Shown piece after piece: positions 47,037 through 58,221 of a DNA stretch of 64,000 nucleotides; positions within the stretch are counted from its first letter, which is position 1; the number at the start of each line of letters is the position of its first letter. This DNA is from Rhinopomastus cyanomelas (taxonomy: Eukaryota; Chordata; Aves; Bucerotiformes; Rhinopomastidae), in contig VXBP01008288.1 in assembly GCA_013400115.1 (NCBI GenBank), positions 559,275-623,274 of the forward strand, given 5' to 3'. Made by a program: the position numbers and the translations under genes. A model generated the notes under the pieces. It did no database searches. It was given only the letters and a program-made list of their open reading frames with translations, and had not been told where the DNA came from.

Positions 47037-50000
47037 AGACAAAGGCGTTTGCTCGGGTTTCTCTTATAATGATATTTAAAAGGGTTTAAGTTGGCTTCCG
47101 TGACATTTCTTTTGCTAGTCCTTACCCACACCGCACAGTCACTCACAGTTATGGGGTTCATTGCTTCCCAGGCATTCTTTACTTTGTGAGGTGAACACGC
47201 TCGTAGGGATAGCACATCTTTTTCTGCTGGACCATTTCACCACCCTCCCTGCCCAAAAGCCAGGTGGGGAGTCAGACAGTGACTCATTCTATGCACTCTT
47301 GTTATCTGAAGACCCTGAGGTCTTCCCAAAAAGGCAGCTTTGTGCTGATGAGAGCTACCCTGTCCTGCATCTTTTTCTGCAGCAGGTTGGTTTTCCAGGC
47401 TTTTTTATTTTACTGCATGGGAGTCCCTCTCGGAGTACAGAAAGCCACCCAGCCTTTGCAGAAAGACTCGATCTTCCTTCATTTATGGTTCAGACAGCAC
47501 TGAGCCCAAGGTAATAACCCAAAATCAGATATAAATTATTGCTGCTTGGGCTCAGAACATATTACTGCAGCCTTGCAGTGTCTGACTCATTAACAGTAGG
47601 TGCTTGAGATGAAATTGGAAGTGTTTAAAAGAAATGATTGAAGACTTTGTGCCTGCAGTTAGGGAGCAAAGGATCCAGATGCCTGGGGTCTGTTTGTGCC
47701 TGTTATTTGCAGCTCAGTGATTTATTAGTGGGACTCTGGACACAGACCATACTGGGCAACCCCCTCTCAGATCTTGGGCTGCAGATAGCAGGGAAGGCAG
47801 ACAACTGTTTGCATGGGAATCAAAAGTACTTTGAGTCTTAACTGCCTGAATCATCTCACAGAATGAATACCGTACAACAAGCTGTTGCCCTGCAGACAAA
47901 TTTCATACACAGTGACTGTATAAAGCACCAATGTTTATAAGTGAGGCTGATGTGGGTTGAAGGGCTGTTTGAAATGGCGGTGGCTAGTCATGCAATTATT
48001 TGAGAACAGTAGAGCACAATAAGTGAATATAAACATTGGAGAAGACAGTATGAGTTCACTGGATGCTTACACAGATCCGTCATCTTTATTACAAATGTCT
48101 CCCTTCAAATGCAAACCATGTCCTCTGCAGACAAGAAATCATAGGTGTCCAGTTGTGTTTGAGGGGGAAAATTAGAAGATAGATGAGCAGCAGAAAAATA
48201 ATGAGCCTATGTGTGGAAGGACTCTTGGTGACTGCCTGCTGCAAAGCCAGCTCTTCGGACAGTGCCCTGATGTCCGGTTGATTTGGTACCAGGTTTGAAT
48301 CTACCTCTGCATAGTTTACTCCAGCTTACACAATGAGCTCTGCAGCAGTGTGTAGAAATAATCTGTGAGGCAGTAAGCGCTAGCAGTGGAGGTGTAAAAG
48401 TAATGGATGGGTGAACCACGTGGACTTCATCAACTTCACGATATTCATCATGACGACGAAACAGGCGATGCAGCCTCATGGGTAGCTGGTGGCACTTCTG
48501 CTCTACTAATTTATGTTATGAAATTATTATGTGAAATATTTCTTGAAAGATAATAACTTAGAAAGATAATCTTGCAGTTACTGAGTCTGACTGCCTTCCC
48601 AGAGAGGGTTTATTTTCTGATCTGCTCCATCACTGGTTTATTTCTCTTTTAGTCTAATAAGGATATTACTAAAAATACCTTTCTTTTATTACTATTTTCT
48701 ATTCAGGCTGAAAATTCTTCAGAGTGCTTTGTGCTTTCACCTGACACAAGGAGTCATGCTTCTCAGGAAGCTTCTCTGTGTGAAAGATCAATAAATGTAT
48801 TTCACAAGTGTCTTCTGACCCCTGTCTAGCCGAAATAATTGAATTTAAAGCAAAAAATCAGCAATTTGGCTGAAAAAACCCATTTTCTTCCCAAAGGCAC
48901 CCCCTTACTTTGTGTCTACATGATATGCTGTGTGTGAAGGGGGTCCTGCCATGCAGCAGAGCTACAGGATATGGTTTAAATAATGACTACATAGCTTCTT
49001 CTCTCTTCAAAGTCGAGTGTGTCAGAGTCCAACACCAGCGTAGTCCCAGGCAGGTCTGAAACTATGTGAAAGCTGACATATAGCGCTGAGTGCAAATACG
49101 GCAGAGTCGGGGCTCTACCTGGAAAATTAACTTGCCCTCTGGACCAGGGCTTGCATTTGTCGGTGAACTTACCTGTTTTAACAGTGAATGAAGCGAAGCG
49201 GTGGCAAAAAGAAAAAAAACAATGACGGAAAAGGAGACGGTTTCAAGACTGATAAGGCAATATCTACCTTGTTAATGTCGTTTATTTATTGCAAATATCT
49301 CCACCTGTGAGGTGCAGAAACATGAGAAAAGCAGTAACTACATCAGCAAGCTGGTAATATTCGTAAAAATGAAGTGAGGCTGGGAACTGGAGTCTCAACC
49401 CACTCTGCCCATGGCTGGTTAGTGGTCACAGCAATCAAGGTCACTGTGATCTCAGTGGATTGTTCCCAAGGATCCCTGAGAAAATCACAACAGATGTTCC
49501 ACTCGGAAGCAGCGTGTTGTTTGTCCGGTTTATCTGACCCGTTGCTGTGCTGCTGCTGTCAGAGAAGTGTGCAGCCACCTGACCTCCAGCAGCAAGAGCG
49601 AGGCTGCCTTTGCAGCCCGCACCACAGAGGCAATCTCAAAGCCTTCCCAGGCTAAAATAGTCTTGACATAACTTCACTGTACAAAAAAGTCAGAAGGTTT
49701 TGTTTTCACTCTGAGGCAGATCCAAAACACATTTTTAAACCTTGAAAGTTGCCGTAAAATGGGTTCATTGTCTCCCTGCCAGCTCGAGTCAGCTGGTTGG
49801 GCTGCAGATTAAAACAAGTGTTGAGTTGCTGTAGGACACCCAGAGCAGAGCACAGCACAATTTTGTTTGTAGTGACCCAAACTTCTAAAACTCTTCTTGA
49901 AATGCAAACCCACTAGAGACTGTTCTCAATTAATGGGACATTTGCAAGTGCAACCACACATAGATGGGTTGGGGCTAGTCTTAGTCTGCGCTATAATGGG

Positions 50001-50318
50001 GCAGCTGCTTTGAATTCAGTTGCATTAAAGCAGCTGAAGGCAGAACTGGTCCTGCTGAGAATGGAAATGCAAAGATCCTACCATGCAGTCAGTGCAAAGC
50101 CACAGACTCTGCTGCAAGCCATTTGGGAAGCTGAAGGAATGCGGTTTACCCTGAAGAAGCCTTTGTCCTCAGCCTGTGCCAGGGCATAGGAATGCAGTCT
50201 GGACTTTGCAGAATAACCCACTGCAGCAGGACAACAGTTTCTGGCATCTTCATGCGTTCCCAGAAGGATGTCCTTATGCTAACACCTGGGAAGCAGTCTC
50301 TCCTTCAGCCCTTTTTGC
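47037..50318. other. Unique non-coding DNA
   Basis: Frames up to 117 codons (plus, 47161-47514) with no recognisable product. Positions 48840-49380 are high-complexity and hold CpGs in AT-rich DNA; this is a possible conserved element. No repeat recognised. Confidence 0.5.
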
Positions 50319-50430
50319 AGAATCATAGAATCATCAGGGATTTGAAGGGACCTTGAAAGATCATCCAGCCCAATCCCCCTGCAACAGCAGGATCACCTAG
50401 ACCAAGTCACACAGGAACACATCCAGGCGG
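50319..50430 (-). mobile_element. CR1 LINE, 3' UTR fragment
   Basis: AGAATCATAGAATCATCAGG then GATTTGAAGGGACCTTGAAA, followed by GCAGGATCACCTAGACCAAG and CACATCCAGGCGG. It is nearly the same as the 3' UTR of the copy at 16363 and belongs to the same subfamily. It contains essentially no coding region. Confidence 0.93.
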
Positions 50431-51573
50431 GTCTAATATTTCAGTATCTTCCACCATTACCCAGCTCAGAGAGTTCAGAGATGCCCTTTGCCAGCCTTAT
50501 CCTGTCTGTGATATTTTCTTTCCCCCTACTTTCAAACTGAGGCCCGAACATGTAATTTGGAGAAGAACCAACTCCTGCCACCCTTACAGTAGCTCTAATG
50601 TGTTGTATCTCAGTAAGATTCTCAAGGCTTTAAACCAACATTATTGAGAGGTACATAAATCCCTGAGAACAGAGCTGATGATTCTGCTGGAATGGGGAGC
50701 ATTACTCTTATTTTAAAGCAGGTTTGTGAAACAAAGACAGCCATATGCTTAGAGATGAATAAGACTGTTGTTACCCAGAGAGAGACTTGCTTCCAAGGCT
50801 TATCCCATGTTTTCTTAAATTTTTGAAGGACAAAACCCAGCAATTTTAATGAACCTAACTCAATAATTCCTAATCCTAAAGTTAAACACTAACGCTGAGG
50901 CTCAAAAACTGGCCTCCCAAGTTTCAAAACACAAGCCAGGACCAGAACCCATTGGTAAACATTCCTGAAAATAAGTTTTGTTTTGTTTTCCCTCTCATGC
51001 TCTGCTGAACCTTGGAAAAACTAACTCACTCCTAATATTAATCCTGGTATAAACAGATTAGAAGCTTCCCTTCCCCCTGCTCTGCACAAAATAATGCCTG
51101 TGAAAAGACATTTTTCACGTCGATGAAGCCTGAATGTTTGTCTATTTTACGGGCTATTTAAAAACAAATTGTCTCTTAGTTTGAAGCCTGAGACAAGTTT
51201 CATGGGTTATAAAAAAAGTGATTTCTTTCTTTTTTTCCCCAACTGTTTGATTAACAGAATTTGTGACTTTACCAAAAACAGCAGATCCAGGCCCTTTCCT
51301 CCTGAAATGAGGGCTTGCCAAGCATCCAGTCACAGCTACTACCCCATATTTTTGCAGTAGCTGCTTGTGATCACAACCCGCTAGGAGTACGTTGAATGAG
51401 TGCAAGGAACTGTGGTTTCAAACAGACTTTTGAGCTATGGATTGATTCCTCACAATTCTTTAACTTCACGGTGCTATTTCAGCAACTTCTATGGGCTCTG
51501 CATCTGGCATTTCTTCTTTGCTCTTCTGCTCTTGAGACAACATTAATGCCAGTGGGAAGAGGCTGCATTCATT
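50431..51573. other. Unique DNA between two CR1 copies
   Basis: Short frames only. AT-rich from about 50820. Nothing recognised. Confidence 0.55.
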
Positions 51574-52045
51574 CAGAACATTAGAGATTGGAAGAGATCT
51601 CGAAAGATCATCTAGTCCAATCCCCCTGACACAGCAGGATCAAGTTGCACAGGAACATACCCAGCCAGTTTTAAAAGTCTCCAGAGAAGGAGACTCCACA
51701 ACCTCCCTGGGCAGCCCTTTCCAGTGCTCCATCACCCTCACCCTGAAGAAGTTCCTTCTCCTATTGATGTGGAACCTCCTATGTTCCAGCTTACACCCAT
51801 TGCCCCTTGTCCTATCACTAGAAGACACTGAGAAGTGCCTGGCTCCATCCTCCTGACACCCACCCTTCACATATTTATAGACATTAATGAGGTCACTCCT
51901 CAGTCTCCTTTTCTCCAAGCTTAAGAGACCCAGCTCCCTAATCCTTTCCTCATAAGAGAGGTGCTCCACTTCCTTCATTGTGTTTGTTCCTCTGCGCTGG
52001 ACTCTCTCCAGGAGTTCTGTGTCCTTCTTGAACTGAGGGGCCCAC
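51574..52045 (-). mobile_element. CR1 LINE, 5'-truncated 3' part
   Basis: Minus-strand CR1 with the ORF2 C-terminus and 3' UTR. Its 3' UTR matches the copies at 16363 and 50319, apart from a deletion of about 9 bp where the others read CCTAGACCA. Its 5' boundary falls at the codons for WAPQFKKD, within a few codons of where the internal deletion of the 16363 copy resumes. Confidence 0.94.
51640..52045 (-). pseudogene. CR1 ORF2 C-terminal domain fragment
   Basis: An open frame continues upstream out of the element. The CR1 part begins at WAPQFKKDTELLERVQRR and proceeds through YEERIRELGLLSLEKRR, DLINVYKYVKGGCQEDGAR, DRTRGNGCKLEHRRFHI and PREVVESPSLETFKTG. This is the region after the reverse transcriptase; no catalytic motif is present. 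The frame is intact over about 130 codons, suggesting a fairly young insertion. Codons upstream of about 52045 are host sequence. Confidence 0.9.
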
Positions 52046-52660
52046 ACAAATGCTGGTGTTGTACAGGGAGTCTGTTCCCATCCAAGTGCAGTGTGATTCT
52101 TATGGCCTTTAATGCCTGTAATTCGCAGGGCTCGGGCTTTGTGTGTTTCCCCAAGGTATGAGGCGAGGTACTGTCCAAGGAAATAAAAATTAACTTTGTC
52201 ACATTGAAAATACTGGCAGAGAATGTTTCTCAGAAGAAGCTGAAGCTGTTGGAGGGAGCTCTGTCCTTGCCTGCGTTGATCAGACTTCCCCAAGCGAGCT
52301 AACATGCCTCCCTGTATCGCACATGACGGTTACAAATCTCAGATAACAGCATGTGCTCCAGATTTACAGCCAAAAATGGACATCTTGGGGTATGGAGAGC
52401 TGCAGTTTATGAACATTTGGTTTTATATTGGGTCAGACAGAGTTAAAGACAATCTTGGAGCATAGATTGGGCCATCTGTTATCAAGGGAATGGCTGAGCA
52501 GAAAGTGTTTGTACTTTAACACTTCAGGCTCAACTCCTGCAAATGCCAAAGCTTGGAAGTGGCTTTATTTGTGCTTGTGAAGATGTTGTTCACAGATATA
52601 AACTTTGGAAGCTGAGTGTCTTTGAATTAGGAAGGTCGCTAGGCAAGACAAGGCACTGAG
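52046..52660. other. Unique non-coding DNA
   Basis: Nothing recognised beyond chance frames. Confidence 0.55.
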
Positions 52661-52734
52661 ACAAGGAAAGGAAGGAAAGAAAGAATCAAAAAAGAGAAAA
52701 AAAATTAAAGATGGATAGACAGACGGATGGAAAG
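52661..52734 (+). repeat. Purine-rich simple sequence
   Basis: GGAAAGGAAGGAAAGAAAGA, then A-rich and GATGGATAGACAGACGGATG imperfect tetranucleotide repeats. Confidence 0.85.
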
Positions 52735-53743
52735 GTATCTGTTAGAGGGGAAAGCACTGCCAAGGCATTAGAAGTTTTTGACAGATTCTGGGAGGTGCCA
52801 GACCATCCCCCAGGCCAATGTTTGTGCGTCTCACCTCCTCCTGATCCATGTGCTGAGCACAGCGACACCATTTGCAAAAGGACAACTAAATGTGCATGGG
52901 TGTGTAGCAGTCTGCCAGGGGTGACTCGCTTCCTGAGTGCATTAAATGTAGTTTCTGCACAGTTATGGCATCAAGTGCAAAATCCTCTAGCACAAAACAG
53001 TCTCTGAGGGAGGGGCACTAACCCTTTGGTCTTCTGTAATGCTTGCAGCTCAAGCAATGCTTTTGAAAAGATGAGGTTTGTTGTGCTAGTGAGGTTATTG
53101 TAGGGGACATGTGAACAGAGAAGAAAATCTAATTTAAGGAAGCATTCCAACAGAAGTACCTATGAGCAGATTTTCACAGCAGGCTTTCTACTTGGAGAAC
53201 AAGAGCCAGGAAACAACCTTCAAAGATTTCCCCTTCCTGCATGACCTGACTCTGGACTCTGACTGCCTCCCATTCTATTTTTTTCCTTTTTTGCTGTACA
53301 ACTCAGGGCATTGCCGTGTCCATCAAGAAGACTAAGTGTCTTACTGTATTCAAGCATCATGCTAAGCAGATATTGCTCTATCACACCTCTGCTCTGATGC
53401 TGGCAAGGGCTGCCACATGATCTTGCACAGTTTTGCCCTTGCATTTAGTGGAGAAGGCTCCATTACATGGAAGTTTCTTTCTCTGTACAACGCTGCAAAC
53501 TGCACAACAGTAATGACGAGATCACTGTTCAGCGTCAATGAATTATAGTGCAACAAACAACATTATTAACCACATAGTAATCTACTCCTTGTTAGCTCTC
53601 CGTAGAGGAGATTTCAAACTGTTCTTCATGTACCATGTGATGTACAAGAGTCACTTTCAACAAGGGATGTGACATGATCCAGAGCTGGGAGATGCTGTTT
53701 CTGGTTGAAGTACCAGCCAAAGAACTTCCATTTCAGATTCAGT
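52735..53743. other. Unique non-coding DNA
   Basis: A 98-codon plus frame (52711-53007) and shorter frames, none recognisable. Confidence 0.5.
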
Positions 53744-54021
53744 AATCACAGAATCACTCTGGTTGGAAGAAACCCCTGGGATCATCAAGTCCAACCATCT
53801 ACCCGACCTTACAAATTCACCCCTAAACCATAACCCTCAACACCTCATCCAAACGACCTTTAAACATCCAGGGATAGTGACTCCACCACCTCCCTGGGAA
53901 GCTCATTCCAGTGCCTGACCTCCCTTTCTGTGGAAAAAAATTCCTAATAATAATCTCTCTCATCACCCTAAAACTCCTGAGTGTATTTAATAGAAGGACA
54001 AGTCTGGGCTTCTCCTTCACA
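53744..54021 (-). mobile_element. CR1 LINE, older or divergent subfamily, 3' part
   Basis: On the plus strand it starts AATCACAGAATCACTCTGGT and continues GGATCATCAAGTCCAACCAT. It then runs through the ORF2 end, whose reverse complement reads as a diverged version of the family's PREVV.SPSLEVFK region, and on to a position near CTTCTCCTTCACAG. The 3' UTR (CCTAAACCATAACCCTCAAC) differs from the 16363-type copies, so this is a separate subfamily. A run of A residues and indels has broken the frame. Confidence 0.9.
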
Positions 54022-54982
54022 GGAAGCCTTGGATTGTGCTCTAAAACATACTAGAACTTCTGTTTTTCTTTCACTTTAAAAAATCCCACTGTTACAGAAT
54101 GTGGGGGGAACCACCCCAAAGACCATTTAGAGTCAGTGCCTCTTTCAACTGTTTGTGTCCATAGGCCTTAGGCAGAGGCTGCTGTTCTAATTTTTCCAAG
54201 AGGTCTCTGCAGGACCACAGGGCAGCCCTGCTTTCAAGGTTAACCTGAGTGCCCCTTTTCAGCTATGGGGCTGTTTCTAGGGAAGCAGTGATTACGTTGT
54301 CTAAACTTCGAAGAATGGGAAAACAGCCAGTGATGAGAGTCCCGGCTGCTGTTCGTTACTTGTTCCTTACTTAAACAGCGTTAGAAACCTGCTTCAATCT
54401 CTTGGGACACCTAAAACAGCCATCAGATGCCTGGCAGCTGAAGACACAAAGAAGCAATTTCTAGGCAGAAAATTATTTCACGACATCAGTTAATTCCCCT
54501 GTTCTTGCACCATAAAGGAGTGTGCAAGAGTGGTGGGTAGGAGACGAGCAAAGCTGTGCTTACTGACAGGGAGAGAACAGAAGAGTGTGGAACTTAGATT
54601 GAAGAGATACTTATTACTTTTATCTCTTGAAAATGTCTTTTAGCATCCAGTTCTCAGCTATTCCAAAATATAATTCAGCTTGCTGATCAAATGTGGAAAG
54701 GGCTAAAACTAGTATTCTAAAGGGTTTTAATTATGTGCTTATAGAGCGCTGCACAGCTCTGGTCTAAAACAGGTGATTGGAGGTTTGTAGGGGTTTTGTC
54801 AGCCTTCCCTCATGAGGATTGCTTAGCTTAGTTCTAGATCCTAGTTTCTCTTTGCTGGCTACAGTCCTGGTCAACCTCCTAACAGCATCCTAAATGACCT
54901 CCAGAAGGCACTTGCTTTTCACCATTGGCATAAAATCCTAGATTTTGCAGCCAAATGGGCACCTCTGAGCACCTTGGATGCA
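54022..54982. other. Unique non-coding DNA
   Basis: No frames of note and no repeats recognised. Confidence 0.55.
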
Positions 54983-55023
54983 CTCCTTAAGTGATCCCTT
55001 AAGGGATCTCCTTAAGTGGTCCC
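54983..55023. repeat. Short direct repeats around a 16-bp perfect palindrome
   Basis: CTCCTTAAGTGATCCC (54983-54998) recurs as CTCCTTAAGTGGTCCC (55008-55023). The overlapping centre GATCCCTTAAGGGATC (54993-55008) is a perfect palindrome. CTTAAG occurs three times in 41 bp. Confidence 0.85.
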
Positions 55024-55535
55024 AAATCTGGAGCAGCCCATAACTAGAACAGTGCACACCCGAGATTTACAGACAGCCTGGCTGGGTGGATGTTGTTTTT
55101 ATGCTCCAGCAGAACACTCAGGGAATACATGATGTCCCCATTAAATGCTTATGTTTGATGCTGCTGCTTATTTGCTGCTGGCCACGACTATGGGAGTCCC
55201 TGCCACAGTAAATCTTCCTCTCTCATTGCCTGCAGATCCAACTGCATGGTCAGCTTTGGAGTGACAGCAGGAAAATATTGTCTGCTTTTCTAAAAAAGTA
55301 AGTCGTATGATGCTTAGTGAATCTCAGCTTGGTGGGACATGCAGTTGAAAGTGCCGCTGGGCTGAGGATTAATTACGAATTCTGTATCAGCTGCACAGAT
55401 GCCTGTAATGAAAATCATTGAGGTTGAGGAGCTGGTGAACCCTGTGCTTCAACAAGGTTTGTATGAGAACTACAAAAGACACCTTTTACTTGAGATCATC
55501 CTTAACACCTCCAGAATATGTATTAACTGCTGAGA
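55024..55535. other. Unique non-coding DNA
   Basis: Nothing recognised. Confidence 0.55.
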
Positions 55536-55546
55536 GTATGTATGTA

Positions 55547-55577
<31 letters not shown>

Positions 55578-55580
55578 ATG
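55536..55580 (+). repeat. (TATG)n(TG)n microsatellite
   Basis: GTATG repeated four times passes into about 13 TG units and ends TATGAG. Length polymorphism is likely. Confidence 0.95.
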
Positions 55581-56514
55581 AGTGTGCATGTGAGCGTGTG
55601 TACAAGGACCAGTAAGTGATCAGCTGTGTGTCTGCATCTTGAGGAAGCTCAAATTTTTCAGCAATTAGAGCCCAAAATGCTCTCACTCGTGTTGCCAGCC
55701 AGGTGATGAAGATCTCAGCTGCTTTATATCACCTCAGATGGTATAAAAGCTGCTGAGGTTGCTGTTCTATGAACTGGATTTTGGTGGAGCCAGAAGGTGA
55801 GAGCAAGGTCTGCCTTGGGAGACAACCTGAACAACCTGAAGTTGATGACTATGACTGGCCTCAGACTTTCTATTAAGTTCAGGTAAAAGAAAGGTGGGGA
55901 GTGTTACTTCTTTATGCTAGATTTGTGGTTAGAGGCTTCCCAGGAGTCAGGAAACATGGGTTTGCAAAGGTGGGCCCTAACCACAAGGCTCTGCAGCATT
56001 TGGGAAAGGGGACAAGGTTTTCTAGGCTGCAGCTCATAGCTCTAGAAGGAGTGGGTCTGACTGCCATATGAAGCAAGGTGATGCAGGTGGGAACTGGATG
56101 CTGAGATACAATTACTGTTTTTATGGGACCAGTAAGTTTCTAGGATTCATGCTGAGGAAGACACCCTGTCAGCATCTTTCTGTTTGTTCTTGCTGTTGGA
56201 GGCACTTCTGCCTCCTTATTAATACTATAATTATACCTGAGGAAAGTGCAGCTAATAGGATGCTCAGGGTGCTACAGTGAAGACTGCCTTATTAAATTCT
56301 GTTTGTCCTATTTAAACTGCTTTACAAACCAGCTTTAGGGAAGATGTTTCAGATACCTATTTACAGGCTTTTGAAAAGTATAAATGGTCCCATAGCTTTC
56401 CTGGAAGAGAACAGGCATTAAAGTGTTCCATGAAGATAAGTGACTGTGCTGGCTTTATATGCTGGGTTAGTGTTTTTGTGACTTCCACGTATCTCTTATC
56501 TCCTGTGCAAAGGT
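55581..56514. other. Unique non-coding DNA
   Basis: Only short frames. Nothing recognised. Confidence 0.55.
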
Positions 56515-56610
56515 GTGAGTAATGTTTTTCTGTTGAAGAGCACAATAGCAAAGTGCTGTAGTTCTCTACTGAAAAATATTTCACAAGACAGTAGAGCATG
56601 GGAATGAGTA
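56515..56610 (+). repeat. Diverged repeat, copy A
   Basis: It begins GTGAGTAATG and ends GTAGAGCATGGGAATGAGTA. It aligns with 58141-58221 in the same orientation at about 86% identity by hand count, except for 15 extra bases in this copy after TTGAAG. The repeat class is unknown. Copy B abuts a CR1 ORF1 remnant, so an origin in a diverged CR1 is possible. Confidence 0.75.
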
Positions 56611-57876
56611 AGAAACTTTTATCCAAGTGGTTTTTATTTTGTTCTCTGAATAAGCTGTGTCATAGCCTCTAAGGTTAGACAATAACAGGGCTGTTTCTTT
56701 GTCCTCTAGTCCACCTCTTTTTAACTAGACTGTGATATTGCTTAATAATGGTGTTATTGGAAGAGAGCATTTCTGGTTTAGAGTCATCACCTGAGTCATT
56801 AGCAGGACAAGCTTGTCCAGCTGCTAATTTTAACGCAGTGACCCATGGGAGGATATGCTGCTATTTTTATGGCTTGTGAAACAGTGCCAGCCTCACAGCC
56901 TATTCTCCTTCTTCTTTGCCACTGCTGCAGCTGGAGCCAGAAGTGCCCTTGATTGCCCATGTGTTTGTCACAACCTCACATAAAAACATCCTTTGCTGGG
57001 AAGGGTACGAACAGTATCTACACTTAGATAAGTGTGGCCAAGGTTTGGTTACAGTGCAGTTATCTTACAAGCCACAGTGTGGATCAGTTTGAACTCCAGC
57101 TTTGTCCCTGAACTGCTCAGGGTTTTGCTCTGCACAGCTGTGTGTGATCCAGAGCCATGGTTAAAACACACTTCAGGCCATCTTGGAGGAGGTGCATCCC
57201 AGGGTCCTCGGGTTTCTCTCCCAGAAAAGCAGGCACTGCAAAGCTGATGAGAGTGGCAACAGGGAAATTCTGCTGGAGTGAAGCAACCCGCTGCCAATAA
57301 TGGTGGCAGCTCACATAAGCTCGGCCACTCTGGTCCTGTCTCCTGCCTATGCCAGCGATCTGGTCATCTCAAGGACCAGACTCTGGTTATCAGAGGATTT
57401 ATGGCTTATTTCTGAGATCTGCTGATGTGGGTACAGCTTCAGCAGGGCTGCAAGTATCTGTGCAAGGAGATAAACTGACTTGCCAGGACTCTCAGCACTG
57501 TGAGGCAGACAGGATGACTCCATGATATCTGAGTTAATGGTGAATGTTGCACTGAAGCCACAGTAGGGTGATGTCTGATAAATGAGCTGCTGGGCCTTTG
57601 CAGCTCGTCTATCTGTGGCGCAAAACCACTGTGTTCTTTGAGTCAGATTTACTCTCTCCCCAGATAATAGCTGCTGGACAACAGGGGCTGAAGCTGTTTT
57701 TGTTGATGGTTAAACACGTTCTAATTCAAGATACAAAAATGACAGATCAGTTGAACAAAATTTGGACTGGTGTTGCTCACAGGACTTTTGAATGGCTACA
57801 AGGGAAAGGAAATGAAAGATACTTGAGCCAAGGAGAGAGTGATGTGAAGGGCAGCAAAGGTCACATGAGTATCTGC
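56611..57876. other. Unique non-coding DNA
   Basis: A 123-codon plus frame (57598-57969) runs into the antisense of the CR1 remnant that follows. It is therefore not a gene candidate. Nothing else recognised. Confidence 0.5.
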
Positions 57877-58130
57877 GAGGACGCTTTGGGAGACTGTGTG
57901 AAATGCATTACTGATGTTAAGATAGACCACATCCACTGCTTTGCTGTCTGGAAGATCACTAGTGGGTAACAGTCAGTTGCTTTCATCAGGTTAGGGAATG
58001 CCCTAGTGATAGCCCTGATTTGGGGTCCAGGTGGACTGCAGACTTCCCTAAGATGAAGGTCAACTCTGTATATCAGACCCTCAGTTCTCCTCGGGAATGA
58101 GTCTCCAATAACTACTACCCTTCTCTTCAT
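57877..58130 (-). mobile_element. Rearranged CR1 remnant: ORF1 esterase joined to RT motif-A fragment
   Basis: On the minus strand 58130-57955 reads KRRVVVIGDSFPR, then TEGLIYRVDLHLREV and PNLMKATDCYPLVIF. This is the start of the GDSL-type esterase domain known from ORF1 of CR1-like LINEs, including the G-D-S motif (Ser codon at 58100-58098). At about 57950 the sequence switches to another frame reading DSKAVDVVYLNISNAFHTVS, the ORF2 reverse transcriptase motif A region, with the catalytic Asp replaced by Asn. Homology ends near 57877. Well over 1 kb normally lies between these two parts, so the copy is internally deleted or chimeric. It is old and inactive. The frame 57861-58130 crosses the join without a stop. 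Confidence 0.8.
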
Positions 58131-58140
58131 CTTTGTTATT

Positions 58141-58221
58141 GTGAGTAATGCTTTTTTATTGAAGTGCCGTGGTTCTATACTGAGAAACCTTTCACAAGAG
58201 AGTAGAGCATGGGAATGTGTA
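58141..58221 (+). repeat. Diverged repeat, copy B
   Basis: GTGAGTAATGCTTTTTTATT through GTAGAGCATGGGAATGTGTA matches 56515-56610 in the same orientation. It starts 10 bp from the esterase start codon of the CR1 remnant, on that element's 5' side, so it may be the preceding part of ORF1. Confidence 0.75.

Noticed and set aside
56357..56510. Minus-strand SLIFMEHFN resembling the CR1 endonuclease LVLMGDFN motif next to repeat copy A
   Set aside because: Only a few residues agree and the upstream family residues are not visible; too weak to call a CR1 endonuclease piece.
57598..57969. 123-codon plus-strand frame
   Set aside because: Its right end is antisense to the CR1 remnant and the rest matches nothing.
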